Source of the DNA: Clitopilus passeckerianus
Lineage: Eukaryota; Basidiomycota; Agaricomycetes; Agaricales; Entolomataceae
Length of the DNA: 64,000 nucleotides
Assembly (NCBI GenBank): GCA_944990035.1
Contig: CALYLX010000139.1
Coordinates: forward strand, 124,001-188,000
Reading direction: 5' to 3'
In this document: piece after piece, positions 11,384 through 24,264 of the stretch
Layout: each line of letters begins with the position of its first letter
Numbering within the stretch: the first letter of the stretch is position 1
Made by a program: the position numbers and the translations under genes
Notes under the pieces: generated by a model
Seen by the model: the letters and a program-made list of their open reading frames with translations, nothing else
What the model was told of the DNA's origin: nothing
The model's database searches: none

Positions 11384-12403
11384 TGGGATAATTGTACTGA
11401 AGGTGCAGAAACGATCTGTAGATATATTCCTATACAGGTCTCTCCCTGCCTGGGGCCGAAATTGTTTCACCACCAATAGCCTTACACGGGGACAAGAGAG
11501 CCATGTTGACGTGCACACGCTTTGACGATGTGTTCACCCGAGAGGCGTAGTCAAAACGTGCGCTAACTTAATAGTATACGCGACTTGCATGGGACTTCAG
11601 GGGAGAGTCACGGTGGCGACAAAAGGCTACCGATCTTTCTTCCTATTCTCATAACATAAGGTGGGATAGCTTGGTAAAAGTTGGCATGTTTGAAGTGCGT
11701 GACAAATACTGGGGATTGAACATACTGTCCTTCGGGTTCGTCACCAGGTCACTCACCTTGACATCATCGACGTAGCATTAAGCATCAGACTGGCCCGGGA
11801 ACACGAGGCGACCACGTTGTAGGTGATTGGTTTTGACCTGTCTAAACATTGGCGACGTAATTTCTGATCCAGTGGGGAAAGTAATGAAACTTGTCAGAAC
11901 CCCTGTTTGGAACTTGCGAGATAGGTAGACGCCAAATGTGACCGTTTTGAGAGATTCAAAAGACTGTATGGAGTGTGAATACGGTGAGTGTTTGAAGCCT
12001 GGCAGAATCGAGGGAAATGGCATTCTTCTATCTGCCTTGACCTCATCTTTCCCCCTAATCTGACCGAAATCAAATTGAAAGATTAATAGAATATCCATTG
12101 GGAAAGCCAGGCCAGGATACATATGAGTGATATCCGGACTTCATCTCGTAGTGCTATAGGGAATTACGCTGTCCTTGCCACAGTAGAGTTTAGCAAGAGT
12201 TTAGTTGTTTGCCCTTGAAGTGCACACATCATGTTCGTGTATTAAGCCCAGTCAAATTCAAAGGAGAACGAACGGACGGACTGCCGCCACAAATTTGGAA
12301 AGAATTGGAGGGCGCAACCTTCATGAGACAGCGCTTGTATGTTCCTTTCTTCCTAGCCCCTCAGAAAGCGCCTTGCCAACTTGAAATACAGATGAATATT
12401 GGT
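11384..12403. other. Intergenic between helical genes A and C
   Basis: About 1 kb holding the promoter of A and the 3' flank of C. Open frames at 11778-12122 (minus) and 12209-12472 (plus) show no domain, no paralogue in the window and no supporting splice pattern, so they are not called as genes. Confidence 0.35.
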
Positions 12404-13487
12404 TTAAAAACGAGCTTGTTTAAGCCGGGCTCTACTCTTCCCGTCGAGCTTGACCAGGTGCTGATCGTATAGCTCGGTGATCTGGTGCGAAAAGTGAGAA
12501 ATATCCTTCCCTCGATAATATCAGCAGCAAGCTCACCTTCTCACAGTAACTACCTGAGTGGCCCTGCGTTTCCACAAATCTCTGCCTCACATTCTCGAGC
12601 TGAATAGTGGAGATGTTTGAAGGTGACATGAGATCCGATTTCATGCAAGATTTCAGGTACTTTGTTTTCGTAGATAGAGCCTCCCACCATTTGATCATCA
12701 GCCCAAGACCAGCGATGATGCGAGAGACTGCGTCCTTGATACATTGAAGGAGTTCACAAAGCTCTTGTAGGTTGTAATCAATTGCTAGGACCCCCAATTG
12801 ATTAATTGTGGTTCTGAGGCCAGGACTTTGGGAGGCGTTACTCACTGAATAGCCTCTTCATAAAAGCAATCATCCCGTTCTGGGGCTGTTTCTGCTCCCC
12901 CTCTAACCTGTCAATGCGTTCTAGCAGGGTTTGGTGCACCTACAAAACCGGCCAGTTTTATAGTTGAGGGTGAGAGCCCTTTTAGTGGAGCCACTCACCC
13001 GCATGATGTCCAGCCTGAATTCGCTAAATTTGTGGCTCATGTTGCGGGCGTACATTGCCAGCTGCAAAGCACAATGTTCAATCTCGTCTACTTGCGTCTT
13101 GACGTATGTTTCACGTTCGTCTTGGCTTTTAGAGTGTCCAATTTTCACCAATGCCTCACAGAACTGCCGGCCATGCTCACTGGCAACTACCATAGAGTGT
13201 GCAGCCGTCAGGCTATGCCAGATCACATCCATGTAATCTACGGGCTGCTTTCGAAATTGCTTGACAAGTTTTCGTAGGCTTTGGCTGGTTGCGCTATAGA
13301 AGATCTGAACAACCGAGTTGACCATGTTTACGATGGCTTACCTGGTTCGGACGCCTCCTAATAGAAAGATGAGTTCTAACGAGATCCTAGTGCTAGAGAT
13401 GATGTCGCTGGATATGTCGGTTTCGGAAGACTCTGCCAGTGGCACGGAAGCTCTGAGAACACTAATCAGTTCACCAGCGGACATCAT
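12404..13487 (-). CDS. Helical protein C (paralogue of D)
   Basis: Exons 13487-13342, 13293-12999, 12939-12846, 12784-12537 and 12481-12404, introns of 48, 59, 61 and 55 bp; in frame for 286 residues. No named domain is recognised. The whole protein is helix-forming. Residues about 50-145 carry QPVDYMDVIWHSL and GRQFCEALVKIG; the middle has MKRLFS at a splice junction; the C-terminal third has LGLMIKWWEALSTKTKYLK, and the protein ends in ITELYDQHL. Each element and each intron position recurs in gene D (16920-17974). The WW pair also recurs in E. There is no signal peptide and no lipidation motif. Its position next to E suggests a shared job. Confidence 0.6.
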
Positions 13488-14266
13488 ACAACCTTCGGAC
13501 AGGAGGCAATCAAGGTATTGGGTGATTCTGCGAGGGAGGAATTTAGGGTGGCATTTATACTCTCTATTCACCCGAAAGCAAGCCTCGAGACGTTGTCCGG
13601 TGCCAATGAGGGCCCATGTATCTTGAAGTGATAATATGTAGGGCGTTTAATCCCTCAGGGAAATGGTGCGGATCTGAAAGCAGGAGGCATTAACGTCTCC
13701 TTGTTGTTTAGGATTTTCGTTTGAACCCGATCCAAGAGTAGGCAGGTTATACAGTCACAGGAGCATGATTACACAGCCATACAGTGTATGCGCCGAAAGG
13801 GCGAACATAAGGTGCATACTTTAACGTTGGCACGATGCTCAGCGCATGCAGCTAGAATTCAGCATGAGGCCACGACACGAAGCATGGTCGTTTCATCTGC
13901 CTTGAGGAAACCTTTCTTGTAGAGCGAATCCGTAAGAGGATATCTCGAACGGGTCCCATTTAGCAGAATCCACATGTAGTTATGCATGAGGCGCTCGCCA
14001 TTCGGTGTGTATTTAGGGACCAAGTCACAGGTGTTGGCAAGAAGGACCAAGGTCAGGGCTTAGGCGCTTGAGTGTGATATACTTCTTGACTACTCGGATC
14101 TGCGGAGTGCGGACCGAACGGCCGCCACGCATTCTGACCCTTCTTCCTTCATCTTGCGTGGTTAATTGACTGCGAAGGTCGAGATTTCCAAGGTAAAGGA
14201 GTTTCCATTCATTCAGGCGAAAAACGACCTAGATGTTCATACTATACGTTATAGGAAGCGTCATCG
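13488..14266. other. Intergenic between helical genes C and E
   Basis: Promoter of C and 3' flank of E. A 63-codon frame at 13859-14050 (minus) has no recognisable feature. Nothing else seen. Confidence 0.35.
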
Positions 14267-16389
14267 TTACTGGTACCAGCAGTCATTAGAGGTAAAGCGA
14301 GTTGCAGGGATGACGGTCACTAAAGGTGCGAAAAGGCTGCCAGCGCTTCTTCTACGCTCCTGCGGTCAATCTGAGTGGTACCAGGTGAGCCCCGAAAGGT
14401 CAAACTATATAGTGGGGCTACTCACAATTGCCTCGGTATAATCACTGAAGGCGAGCACGGAGCACAAAGTCCCCACAGTCTCTACGCACGATTCGAAGAG
14501 ATCAAGAACAAGAGTGGCGTTTGAGTGCAACGAAACCGCACGGTGAAGAAAGCGCTTGTCGCCACCGGATGCCAATGGGGCAGGCTCTGGTGATACTTCA
14601 GATGAGTGGCTGAAGCGCCCTAATTTCTTGCCCCGCCGAGAGGTTTTCTGATAGAAGTACGACCTCAGCTGCGGGGTGTACTCGGAAATGAGCCTTGAGG
14701 TAGAGATGTGCTTCTCTAGGCAAGAGACTGCCATCTCCCTGGTTTCATCTCTTGGGCGGTCCCCTTTCGCGGCCCAGTGGTCGATGAAACTGGCAGAAAT
14801 ATGCCGAAGGAAGAGGCCGTGCAAGCGAAACTCGAGGGTCATTGAGTCCTTTATCTCATCTAACCTTGACGATATATTCTGGAGGCCTTTTCGTGGGGCC
14901 GACTCAGCCGCTCGACGCAGATTTGAGAATGCACTTTCCCATTTGACAAATTCTTCGCTCATGGCCGAAATGGCTTGTTGTGGACACATCTAGATGCTGT
15001 TTAGAATGTCGACCTCACGAAGGGGTGATCCGCAACTTACGAGTTGAGCCCCTGGAGAAACGATTGAGGCGTTGTAAGTGGTAATTGATGGCTTAGTAGA
15101 ATATGGTTACCTGGATACGCATACGAACGCTACTTAGGGATTAGAGCTAGGATCGTACAAATACTACTCGGTTGCTTACGTTGCATATCGTCCGGTCGAC
15201 GTTGCCATCTCTTGGGTAGAAGTGGTAATCCTTGAGTTTGCATATCTGTTTGTAATTAGAATCTCTCTTCCGTTACTTAGAATCATCCAACTTACCTCCG
15301 AGAGATACTCTCCGAATTGTTCTGATACCTCCTCCACGCGTTTCTTGCTCAGCGCGAGCATCGGGGTCACTTCGAACGTCGGGCTTTTCATCCTGTTTGA
15401 TAAGCAGTCGAGTTCGGTTTCTGCGCCAGTCCACCAGATAGTGAATGCTTTTAGATGTCCCAGTACTTGGTTTAAGTCATCATTTGCTTTCTGTAGTTGT
15501 AACGCTACTTGATCAAGAGAGACTTGCTGCGTCCTACGCTCTTGACACCTGGTTAAATTGATGCGTACGATCAGTACGAAACCACAGAGAACATACCAGA
15601 GGCTCTTTCAATTTCTACGTCCCCAATCTTCTTGGCGATGAGCGAAAGAATGGGGAGTGTCATCGGCAAAATGATCATGACGATGGGCGATGGAGCAGCG
15701 GCCGATGCAATGGCAGCATCACGCAAAAGTAATGCCGTTTTGTAGGCGACCTTGGCCGCGAGAGAATGTCTTCTCTCGGAGCGATTGATCTTGTCCATCT
15801 TGAAGAGCAGAAGCTCGGCCGTCAAGGGTATGGTCCGAGTCAGCTTGAGATCAACCCTATGTATCAATAGCTAAACGATGGACCTATCGATGGGTTTGAC
15901 TTCACCTCGAAGATATTCCTCCGAACTTGCTCAAAATGCTGGAGGGTTTCTTGAACGTTTTTATGTGCTTCGGAAGCGTAACGTCTTAGCTCCCTGATAT
16001 TCGCCTCGATATCCGTAGGGTCCGCCCCTGTTGCTATGCTTTGCCACAAGACATCGAGATCGTATGCAAAGTTAAGAACATGCTGGCCAGTCTCCAAGGA
16101 GCGGTCGATGGCTTTAACGAACTCGAAACCTTGCGACCTTATTCCTGTAATTAGGATTTGGATTTCCTGTACCCCAGCGGTGCCTGTACTGTCGGATTGT
16201 GAGATGAATTGCCTTCATTCATCAAAGTTGTTTCCCAAGGGAAGAGACTTACATGGGTTGTGCATGGAACCAAGGTTCAAGGATTTGGAAGGCCTGAGCG
16301 GCGGACTCCTTGAGCTGTCTGACTTGGATAGAGGATATGCCTTGAAAAGGTACTGGTTTCGACACTGCATCGATGTCGACGAGGGCCAT
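14267..16389 (-). CDS. Helical protein E with a central hydrophobic hairpin
   Basis: Nine exons: 16389-16253, 16188-15906, 15870-15597, 15540-15296, 15245-15180, 15129-15111, 15051-15041, 14989-14426 and 14359-14267. They add up in frame to 563 residues, although one intron is only 35 bp and two exons are only 19 and 11 nt. Residues 1-180 are helical. At about 190-218 lies a hydrophobic stretch (AAIASAAAPSPIV, then MIILPMTLPILSLIA) flanked by charged residues, and helices follow, including LKAFTIWW at about 262. A helical bundle interrupted by such a hairpin is the layout of alpha-helical pore-forming proteins of the ClyA/Hbl/Nhe type; that is an architectural analogy, not a sequence match I can prove. 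The 3' half (YPGAQL, helical) is unassigned. The start codon is the least certain part. Confidence 0.6.
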
Positions 16390-16919
16390 CTGGGACTGGA
16401 TCGCGTGGGAGAGTAACGAGGAATCTCTTGAATACGATGTTTAAGTACCACTAACGCCTGGCGGTCCATTATGGATGTCACAGAGCTGAGAAACAGAAAC
16501 GTGGCGGCCATGAGGAAACGGAGTGGTACATAGCTGGTGTGTCACATACTCAGACGTCTGCAACGAACAAGTGCCAGCACGATATTCGACCCGATGTGAT
16601 TGTCGCGAAGGTCATACAGGAAACCGGAAGATAATCTCGAAACAGCGCGATAGTTCCAATGAACCAAGGTCCCGCATGGTCGAGCATACATTATGGTAGA
16701 CCAGAAATATAAAGTAAATCTTTGCCGAGATCAACGGGTAGGGGAAAGGGCGCATGAAGTAGAGTGGTGTAGTTGGATTGTTAGTCGAGCCGGGACGGAG
16801 TTGATTATGAATGGGTGGGCCATAGTCACGACATAGACGTATCAACCATATGTTACATTCACGGGAGGCATGCTTCACAAGGAAGATGCCTGCACGTTCG
16901 TCATCACCTTAGGAGAGAT
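16390..16919. other. Intergenic between helical genes E and D
   Basis: Promoter of E and 3' flank of D. An overlapping minus frame (16215-16511) is in a different frame from the E exon and is rejected. No other gene is seen. Confidence 0.35.
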
Positions 16920-17974
16920 CTATTCTTTCGGAAGTGAGGCTTCCACCTGTCGTTGTGCATCCGCATCCAGCCGTGCCAGGTGTTGATCGTAGAGTTCTGT
17001 CATCTGCGAGGTAGGCGTCATTTATACGTTCTTCCGAGAGCACTCATTCTCACCTTATCGTTGTAATTGACAAAGTAATCCCGTAGATTAATGAAGTTCT
17101 TTTTGACATTCGCAAGGTGGATGGACGATAGTTCTCGGACGAGTTGGGAATTTGCGCTCTTCTTGAGATATTGTGATTTGATGACCGAATCTTGCCACCA
17201 AGATATTAACTTCTGCAAGTTTTCCACAATATCCGTGACGAGGCGATTTATACTCTCAAGTATGGCAAGAATTGCCTGTGGATCTTTGCGAGCTGTTAAA
17301 TATAATTAGAAAGGCTACGACACTTGATATTGAATGCTCACTGAAGACCCGCTTCATAGAGGCAAATAAGCCAGACTTCGCGCCTTCAGTGATGAGGTTA
17401 GAAATCTTCTCTTGTACCTAAGGGATAACGTGAGTTAGAATTCAAAAATTGGAGATTGGTCGAAGACGAATGCCTTAAAAATTTCAACCCTGAAGTCACG
17501 GAATTCCGCCAGCATCTGGTCAGTCGATGAAGCCAGCTGTTTGGCATACTCCTGTATTTGACCCGCCTTCTCGACTATGAATTCGTCCTTCTCTTCTGGG
17601 GTGCACCGCGCACTCTCCGGGTCTGAGACGTCTATGAGACACTCGCAGAACTGAGAGCCGGTCTCGCTGACTTCAAGCATGGTCCGTGCCACAGAGAGAC
17701 TTTTGAGAATGACTTTCATGTACTTCACGGGTTGGCTTTGGCAGCTATCAACAACCACCTTGACCCGTCGGTGGCGAGACCTAAGAATTCCAAGTTTCAG
17801 TGAAGGATTTAATATCTAGTAAAAAGCAGGGAATCACGGTTCTAGACTCCTCAGTTGAAAAACCAAGTCCAGTGACTTGCGGGCACTGTCGATCATAGAT
17901 TGTGGGTGACCTAGAGGAACGCTGGGCGAAACGGCGGTCTCAGCAGGCTGATTGGACACGTCTGGAGATGTCAT
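16920..17974 (-). CDS. Helical protein D (paralogue of C)
   Basis: Exons 17974-17838, 17780-17468, 17417-17342, 17292-17054 and 17003-16920, introns of 57, 50, 49 and 50 bp; 282 residues in frame. It matches gene C block by block: QPVKYMKVILKSL, GSQFCECLIDVS, EFRDFRVEIFKAF, MKRVF, LQKLISWWQDSVIKSQYLKK and the ending MTELYDQHLARLD. Identity is low enough to imply an old duplication, while intron positions are kept. No signal peptide, membrane segment or lipidation site is visible. It probably pairs or oligomerises with its neighbours through long helices. Function unknown. Confidence 0.6.
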
Positions 17975-18767
17975 CAGGTTCAGAAAGGAAGCAACAGGGA
18001 TGAGATGGTGAAGGCAGGTTACACTGGACCGCTGGCTGAAATTTATACAAGTACGGTGGGCATGTGTATCACGAACAAGAACGATCAAAGGTAATTGCTA
18101 AAGCCGGCTGCTCAGCCCAGCGAAGTCCACGGCACTCGTCTCCGTGTATGCTGGAATGTGAAGACGAAGACATCATGATTGTGGTCAGCGAGAGGCGCCA
18201 AAGTATGTGACAAGTGTTACTTTCGCGCCGTTGGCGCCTGAATTTACCTATTATTTATTTTGTATTATTTTCACTTTAGGTTTCCCATCAGATTCACAGA
18301 TCCTACACACTGCTGGCTTGTTGGCCAGAATCCACGCCTTCTGCACCTGTCTTTGGAACATTTTACGCTTTCAGGGGTGAATTCAATCAATTTGAGACAC
18401 TCGACTATGTCCTGGATTTCGGAGCCTTAATACCAAGATTCTGGCTGACAGAGGCCATGCTTTGATCTCGCCTGATAGTCGATTCCAACGCAAATAAGCG
18501 GTCGTCTTCCTGTGACCATTAACGGCGCAGCCTCTAACCTGTCTCAATATCTTAGCCCAGTGTTTGGTGTTCTCCGAACATGAAGAAGTAGACGCCGTCA
18601 GCTGACATGCTTGGTGCACGAGGGCGTTTCGCAAACAGTGGGGTGACGAAGAGAGACTCAATACGGCCCGTGAGGCCTTACCTGCTCTACGGTTCTGTCG
18701 TCAAATCCATACAAAGGGCTTCTTTCAGGCGGATAGCTTCTCTACTTCCCCCCAAAACACGCAAAGC
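17975..18767. other. Divergent promoter region between helical genes D and B
   Basis: About 790 bp between the divergent start codons of D and B. An AT-rich stretch near 18241-18275 (TTATTTATTTTGTATTATT) is the most promoter-like part. No gene seen. Confidence 0.4.
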
Positions 18768-20776
18768 ATGGCTCCTGCAAACCGGCTGGAACGCTATCCG
18801 GGCAACCAAGGTTTCGTGGATGGCCTTGAATCCGTAAGTCATCTCAACATTTGAGGATGACTACGCTCACTGTGCGCTCCCAGTCAACCGAGAAGAGTCC
18901 TACCGTCCATGATATCACTGAGCTGGCTCAGCTAGTGCAGGAAACCATGGACATATTGTACAGATTGTACACCACCAATGCCAAACCGAAGAAATTGACC
19001 AAGCTCACCGAATATGACACCTGTATCAAGGCTTTCCGATCGTTTTGCGAATGCGCCATCGCCGGACTACAAGATTACTACAACTTGACACAGGATTGGT
19101 TAGCCTTGATCGATGCCAACCTAAATAAAGAACCTTCTTCTGAGGTACAGCGCTTCGCTGAAACTCTCAAAACGAGCATAGGCGGGGTGCTTGCAGGTTT
19201 CGGGGCTCTACATCTTAGCCATGAACGCTTCTTTACTTCACTTGAAGCTCTTATCGCCCTGAAAAGCGAAATCGGATCCAGTAAGCAATATTTTATCGGT
19301 TTCAACTGCTGCTTACTCGCCCATAGAGCATCTTCAGAATAGCCTCCCCGACATGAACGCAATCTCAACAGCACAACAGATTGGGAAGCTCAAGTCAGGA
19401 TGTCGAGATATTTTCGATCGCCAGGACGGCTTCTGGAAGGCTCAGGATGTAGGGCTGTCAGAGGTCCTGAGCGATACTCGCCGATTGCCCTCCATTGAAG
19501 CCATTATGGCCATTCGTGATTCCTGGTCTAATTCCTCTCATATCGTATCGGCCGCGATCGATTCTATTCGGCAGTCCGAGGATGCGATAGACGTAGCCCC
19601 TTCAGCCGCACAACGCCGTAGGCACACCGCACCTCGAGCTATCGCTGGCCAGGTTGTGCGTATAGGAGAACGGCTAAAACTCAGTGTCACTCACAAGGAC
19701 GACGAGCGTCCTTCCTCTCCGCCTCCGATCACACAGACAGGGACCTCTACTATCCCGAAAGGGCCTCTCCTAATTGAGGGGGCTGGGTCTGATAACGAAG
19801 AGGGCGGGGATTCGGATCGATCTTCTGAGAGTATCTCCTTCATCGATGCAGGTCATTCTCATTCTCCACTCGTAGAAGAGCCAGAAAGCTCTTCCAGAAG
19901 TTCCTCCGAGATGACTATTGTCGAGCCCAGCGATCATAGCTGGGGTGCAGCAGCATCGGAATCACCCAAAGCCGAAAACGAATCCAACAAGAAGAATGGC
20001 TTCCACAAAATCGCAAACAAAACGACAGACGGAATCAGAAATTACACGAGAAAGTTCACGAATACATTGAACGGAGATGGAACAGCCGTAGGTGGTAATG
20101 GAAAACGGGTTCGAGGGAAGGAATTTATGCGTCGTCTCTTCTCGGGCACAATAAAGCGAGTCGGAGGTAAAGAAGGAAAGAAGGAATCTGCCGTTGCTCG
20201 TGAAGAACTGAAGGGCTTTGTTCATGATGAAGCATCGTACCCTGATACCTCGCGAGGTATGTCGAATGTTTCGCTAGGAGGCATTGAGCTCACGAAATGT
20301 CTGCCCTCATGATAGTCTCCAAAGAACACCAAGGAGACATGCGAGCCTCTCTCAGCACCGCCGTCGCCGCGGCGCCGGCTATCTTGTCGAAGTCCCACAA
20401 GCACCAGAACATCGTTCCAAATGGCCCCCTGCAGACATCTAGCGTCGACCCCTATCAACCCCCAAGAACCGCTGATAGTACCAGTGGATCCCTTGTCATT
20501 GATGCGACGATACAGAAACAACCGAAATCGAAGAACGAAAATAAAGGCCAAGTATCATCCAAGTTACGCCCCTGGTCGAAGTTCACCGGAAAGACCAATG
20601 CTAAGGATGCTCCCAAAGATACCGTCACTCTCCAGGTTACCTCCCCACCATCACTATCAGTCGCAACTCAGCCACTCGACGCCCTAGCTACTACCTCAAA
20701 GGTTCACAAGGGATATGGCAGCGGAGGCGTGCCGACTTCACCCACTGTGCCGAACTCTCAGGTTTGCTGTAACTGA
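18768..20776 (+). CDS. Helical protein B, basic/Ser-rich tail ending in CCN (paralogue of A)
   Basis: Exons 18768-18833, 18884-19280, 19327-20256 and 20316-20776, introns of 50, 46 and 59 bp. The first about 290 residues parallel gene A: TVHDITELAQLVQETMDILY, AFRSFCECAIAGLQDYYNL, then FWKAQD and IRDSWSNSSHIVSAAIDSIRQSEDA. A long tail absent from A follows: a Ser/Glu-rich acidic part (SDNEEGGDSDRSSES) and a basic part with RKFTNTLNGDG and VRGKEFMRRLF. The last exon is in another frame, reached through a GTATGT...GATAG intron; without it the protein would end earlier, in KCLPS. The spliced form ends QVCCN, a double-cysteine end like that of some Rab-type geranylgeranylated proteins. This is the only plus-strand gene of the cluster. 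Function unknown. Confidence 0.6.
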
Positions 20777-21120
20777 TAGCTTCCGCCGTAGTGGTGACAT
20801 CCAAAGCTTTGAGAACTAGATCTTGCGCATAGGTCTCGTCTAGGTTTCTTGCAATTTACTTAGGCTGCATTTACTGCCATTCTTCGTATCTTAATTTCAT
20901 CGACTCACAACGTGTGTTATTTATGTTTTACGGGATTATAGTTCCTTAGTCACGAAAACTCTCACTGATCGGGGCAGATTATTAATATTTGCCGAACAGG
21001 CCCAATTGCGATTAAGGAGTGTATTAAGCCAGGATGGTACATCGTAAAAGAGAGTAGGTAGTCATGAAGTGGTAATCTCTGAAAAAGTACATAATAGAAG
21101 TACAAGATCAAACGTTCGGC
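20777..21120. other. Convergent intergenic region
   Basis: 3' flanks of gene B and the BRI3-like gene; AT-rich, no gene seen. Confidence 0.45.
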
Positions 21121-21755
21121 CTAGGTGCAGGCGCTGTTGCTGATCATTGCCCCACAGCGTGAGCACTTGACCCGTCGGTCAAGGAGACAAATACCGATTC
21201 CAAGGGGGAACCAGAAGACAGCGGCAAGGACACCTAAGAAATTCGGATTAGGTGCCGTTGGATGAGGGGTACCAAGAATCGGACTCACCTAGAAGACCGT
21301 ATTGGGTCTGCAGGACGTGCTCGCCAGCCTGAAGACAAACCATCTCTGGATGATCAGGTGGTAGAAGGGATGCGACATGTTCGCCAGTTGCGGGGTTGAC
21401 GTAGTGGTGCACCATAGGATTAGTGAATCCAGGTTGTACTGCGCCAGAAGATGAGGCTACGACGGCACCATGAACTCCGACAGGGGCTTGCTCTGTTACT
21501 GGTTGCTTGACGTCCACCAGTGGTGCAGAGTCTACGGGAATGAGCTGAGCATCTACATGATAAATGTCAGACTTGAAGAGCTGGGAGTATGAAGATTAAC
21601 TTACCGCGATTGTCGCTCTTCGTGGCCTGATCGTATGCAGGAGGAACCTCATCAGAAGGTATGCCGTTAGCCTGAATATGCTCCATGTTAGTTTACGTTC
21701 GTGAAGAGCAACAAGATAGTCGTACCATTGGGCGGTTGTTGTGGTCAATGATCAT
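21121..21755 (-). CDS. Brain protein I3 (BRI3)-like small membrane protein with a PPAY motif
   Basis: Exons 21755-21726, 21671-21605, 21552-21289 and 21233-21121, introns of 54, 52 and 55 bp; 157 residues in frame. The N-terminal half is proline-rich and holds DEVPPAYDQ, a PPxY motif of the kind bound by WW domains of Nedd4/Rsp5 ubiquitin ligases. The C-terminus has the BRI3 pattern: LLGVLAAVFWFPLGIGICLLDRR (shared across a splice), then KCSRCGAMI with a CxxC pair. Related human proteins (BRI3, LITAF) sit on endosomal and lysosomal membranes with a short hydrophobic insert. An endosomal sorting role is inferred. The family call rests on the hydrophobic-plus-CxxC end and is fairly secure. Confidence 0.75.
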
Positions 21756-22044
21756 GGGCACTTCCACCGAAACGCTCCTTATATTTGTCAACGAGCTCCG
21801 CAGCTAGAAATTCGCAGGACGAGAGGGAAGGCTGCGCATGCCAAAATTGCGGTGCTGAAGCTGTCGGGCCGTTGCACACGAAGAGGTGTCGGCTATGCCT
21901 CTGTTTACCAAAGACTTCCCCATGTTTGGCCCTGGCTGAATGGGGTTATTACCGCTTTGATAATTTTTTTTCCATTGGGCATCGGAAGCAAGCAGTTCTG
22001 CCTTCAGCTTCTACTTCCATCGATTCCCTTTTTTCCCTTCCAAA

Positions 22045-23618
<1,574 letters not shown>

Positions 23619-24264
23619 TTGTCTTGTCGCTTGCACACGCATACATCCACCCTCTTGAACTCGAATTGGACTTGGAAATGTGGCGTCTTCATACTTTGTG
23701 TCCATTGCACTGGCATGATCACCCGATATAAAATTGTGCTGCCCACTTGTGATGGTGGCACTCCTCGCGGCTGGTACCTCCGTCTGCTTCCCTCTCATCT
23801 TCCGCTGGAAATATAATCTTACATTATACGTATCACGTCATCCTTGGACGATTTTTACGCATATAGGTACTGATCACGACAAGTTGCAAAGTTGTCGTTA
23901 TTTCTTGGTCTCTGTTGTAATATCTTAATGTTTAGATGATGAAATAAGACGCATGTAATTGATATACCAGTTCAAGTTCGTGTATAATTGTGTGAGCATA
24001 AGAGATTCCGTGGAGACGAATGTGATGAGTATTACAGGGTATTGGTACAGTGTTAGTGTTGACAGATTTTGAGGTATATGCGAAGAGATGGTGAGAGATT
24101 AGTACGACATGGTATGTACAATAAGCAAAATGTGAGAAAGCGACGGTCCGGGGGAGTGTGGTTCCAAGAGGTAATGGTACAACATAGCTAATTTTGAGTG
24201 CTCGGGTGGTTAACTTGCAGCAGGAACAGAGAATCAGAAAGAAAAGATACTCCAACGAAGGAAA
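23619..24264. other. Convergent intergenic region
   Basis: 3' flanks of PRMT1 and of the F-box gene ending at 24265. Short open frames here have poor codon pattern and no domain. Confidence 0.45.

Noticed and set aside
16215..16511. Minus frame of 98 codons at the start of gene E
   Set aside because: The neighbouring frame (QVRQLKESAAQAFQILEPWFH) continues in phase into exon 2 of E, while this frame is Ser/Pro-rich and ends at once.
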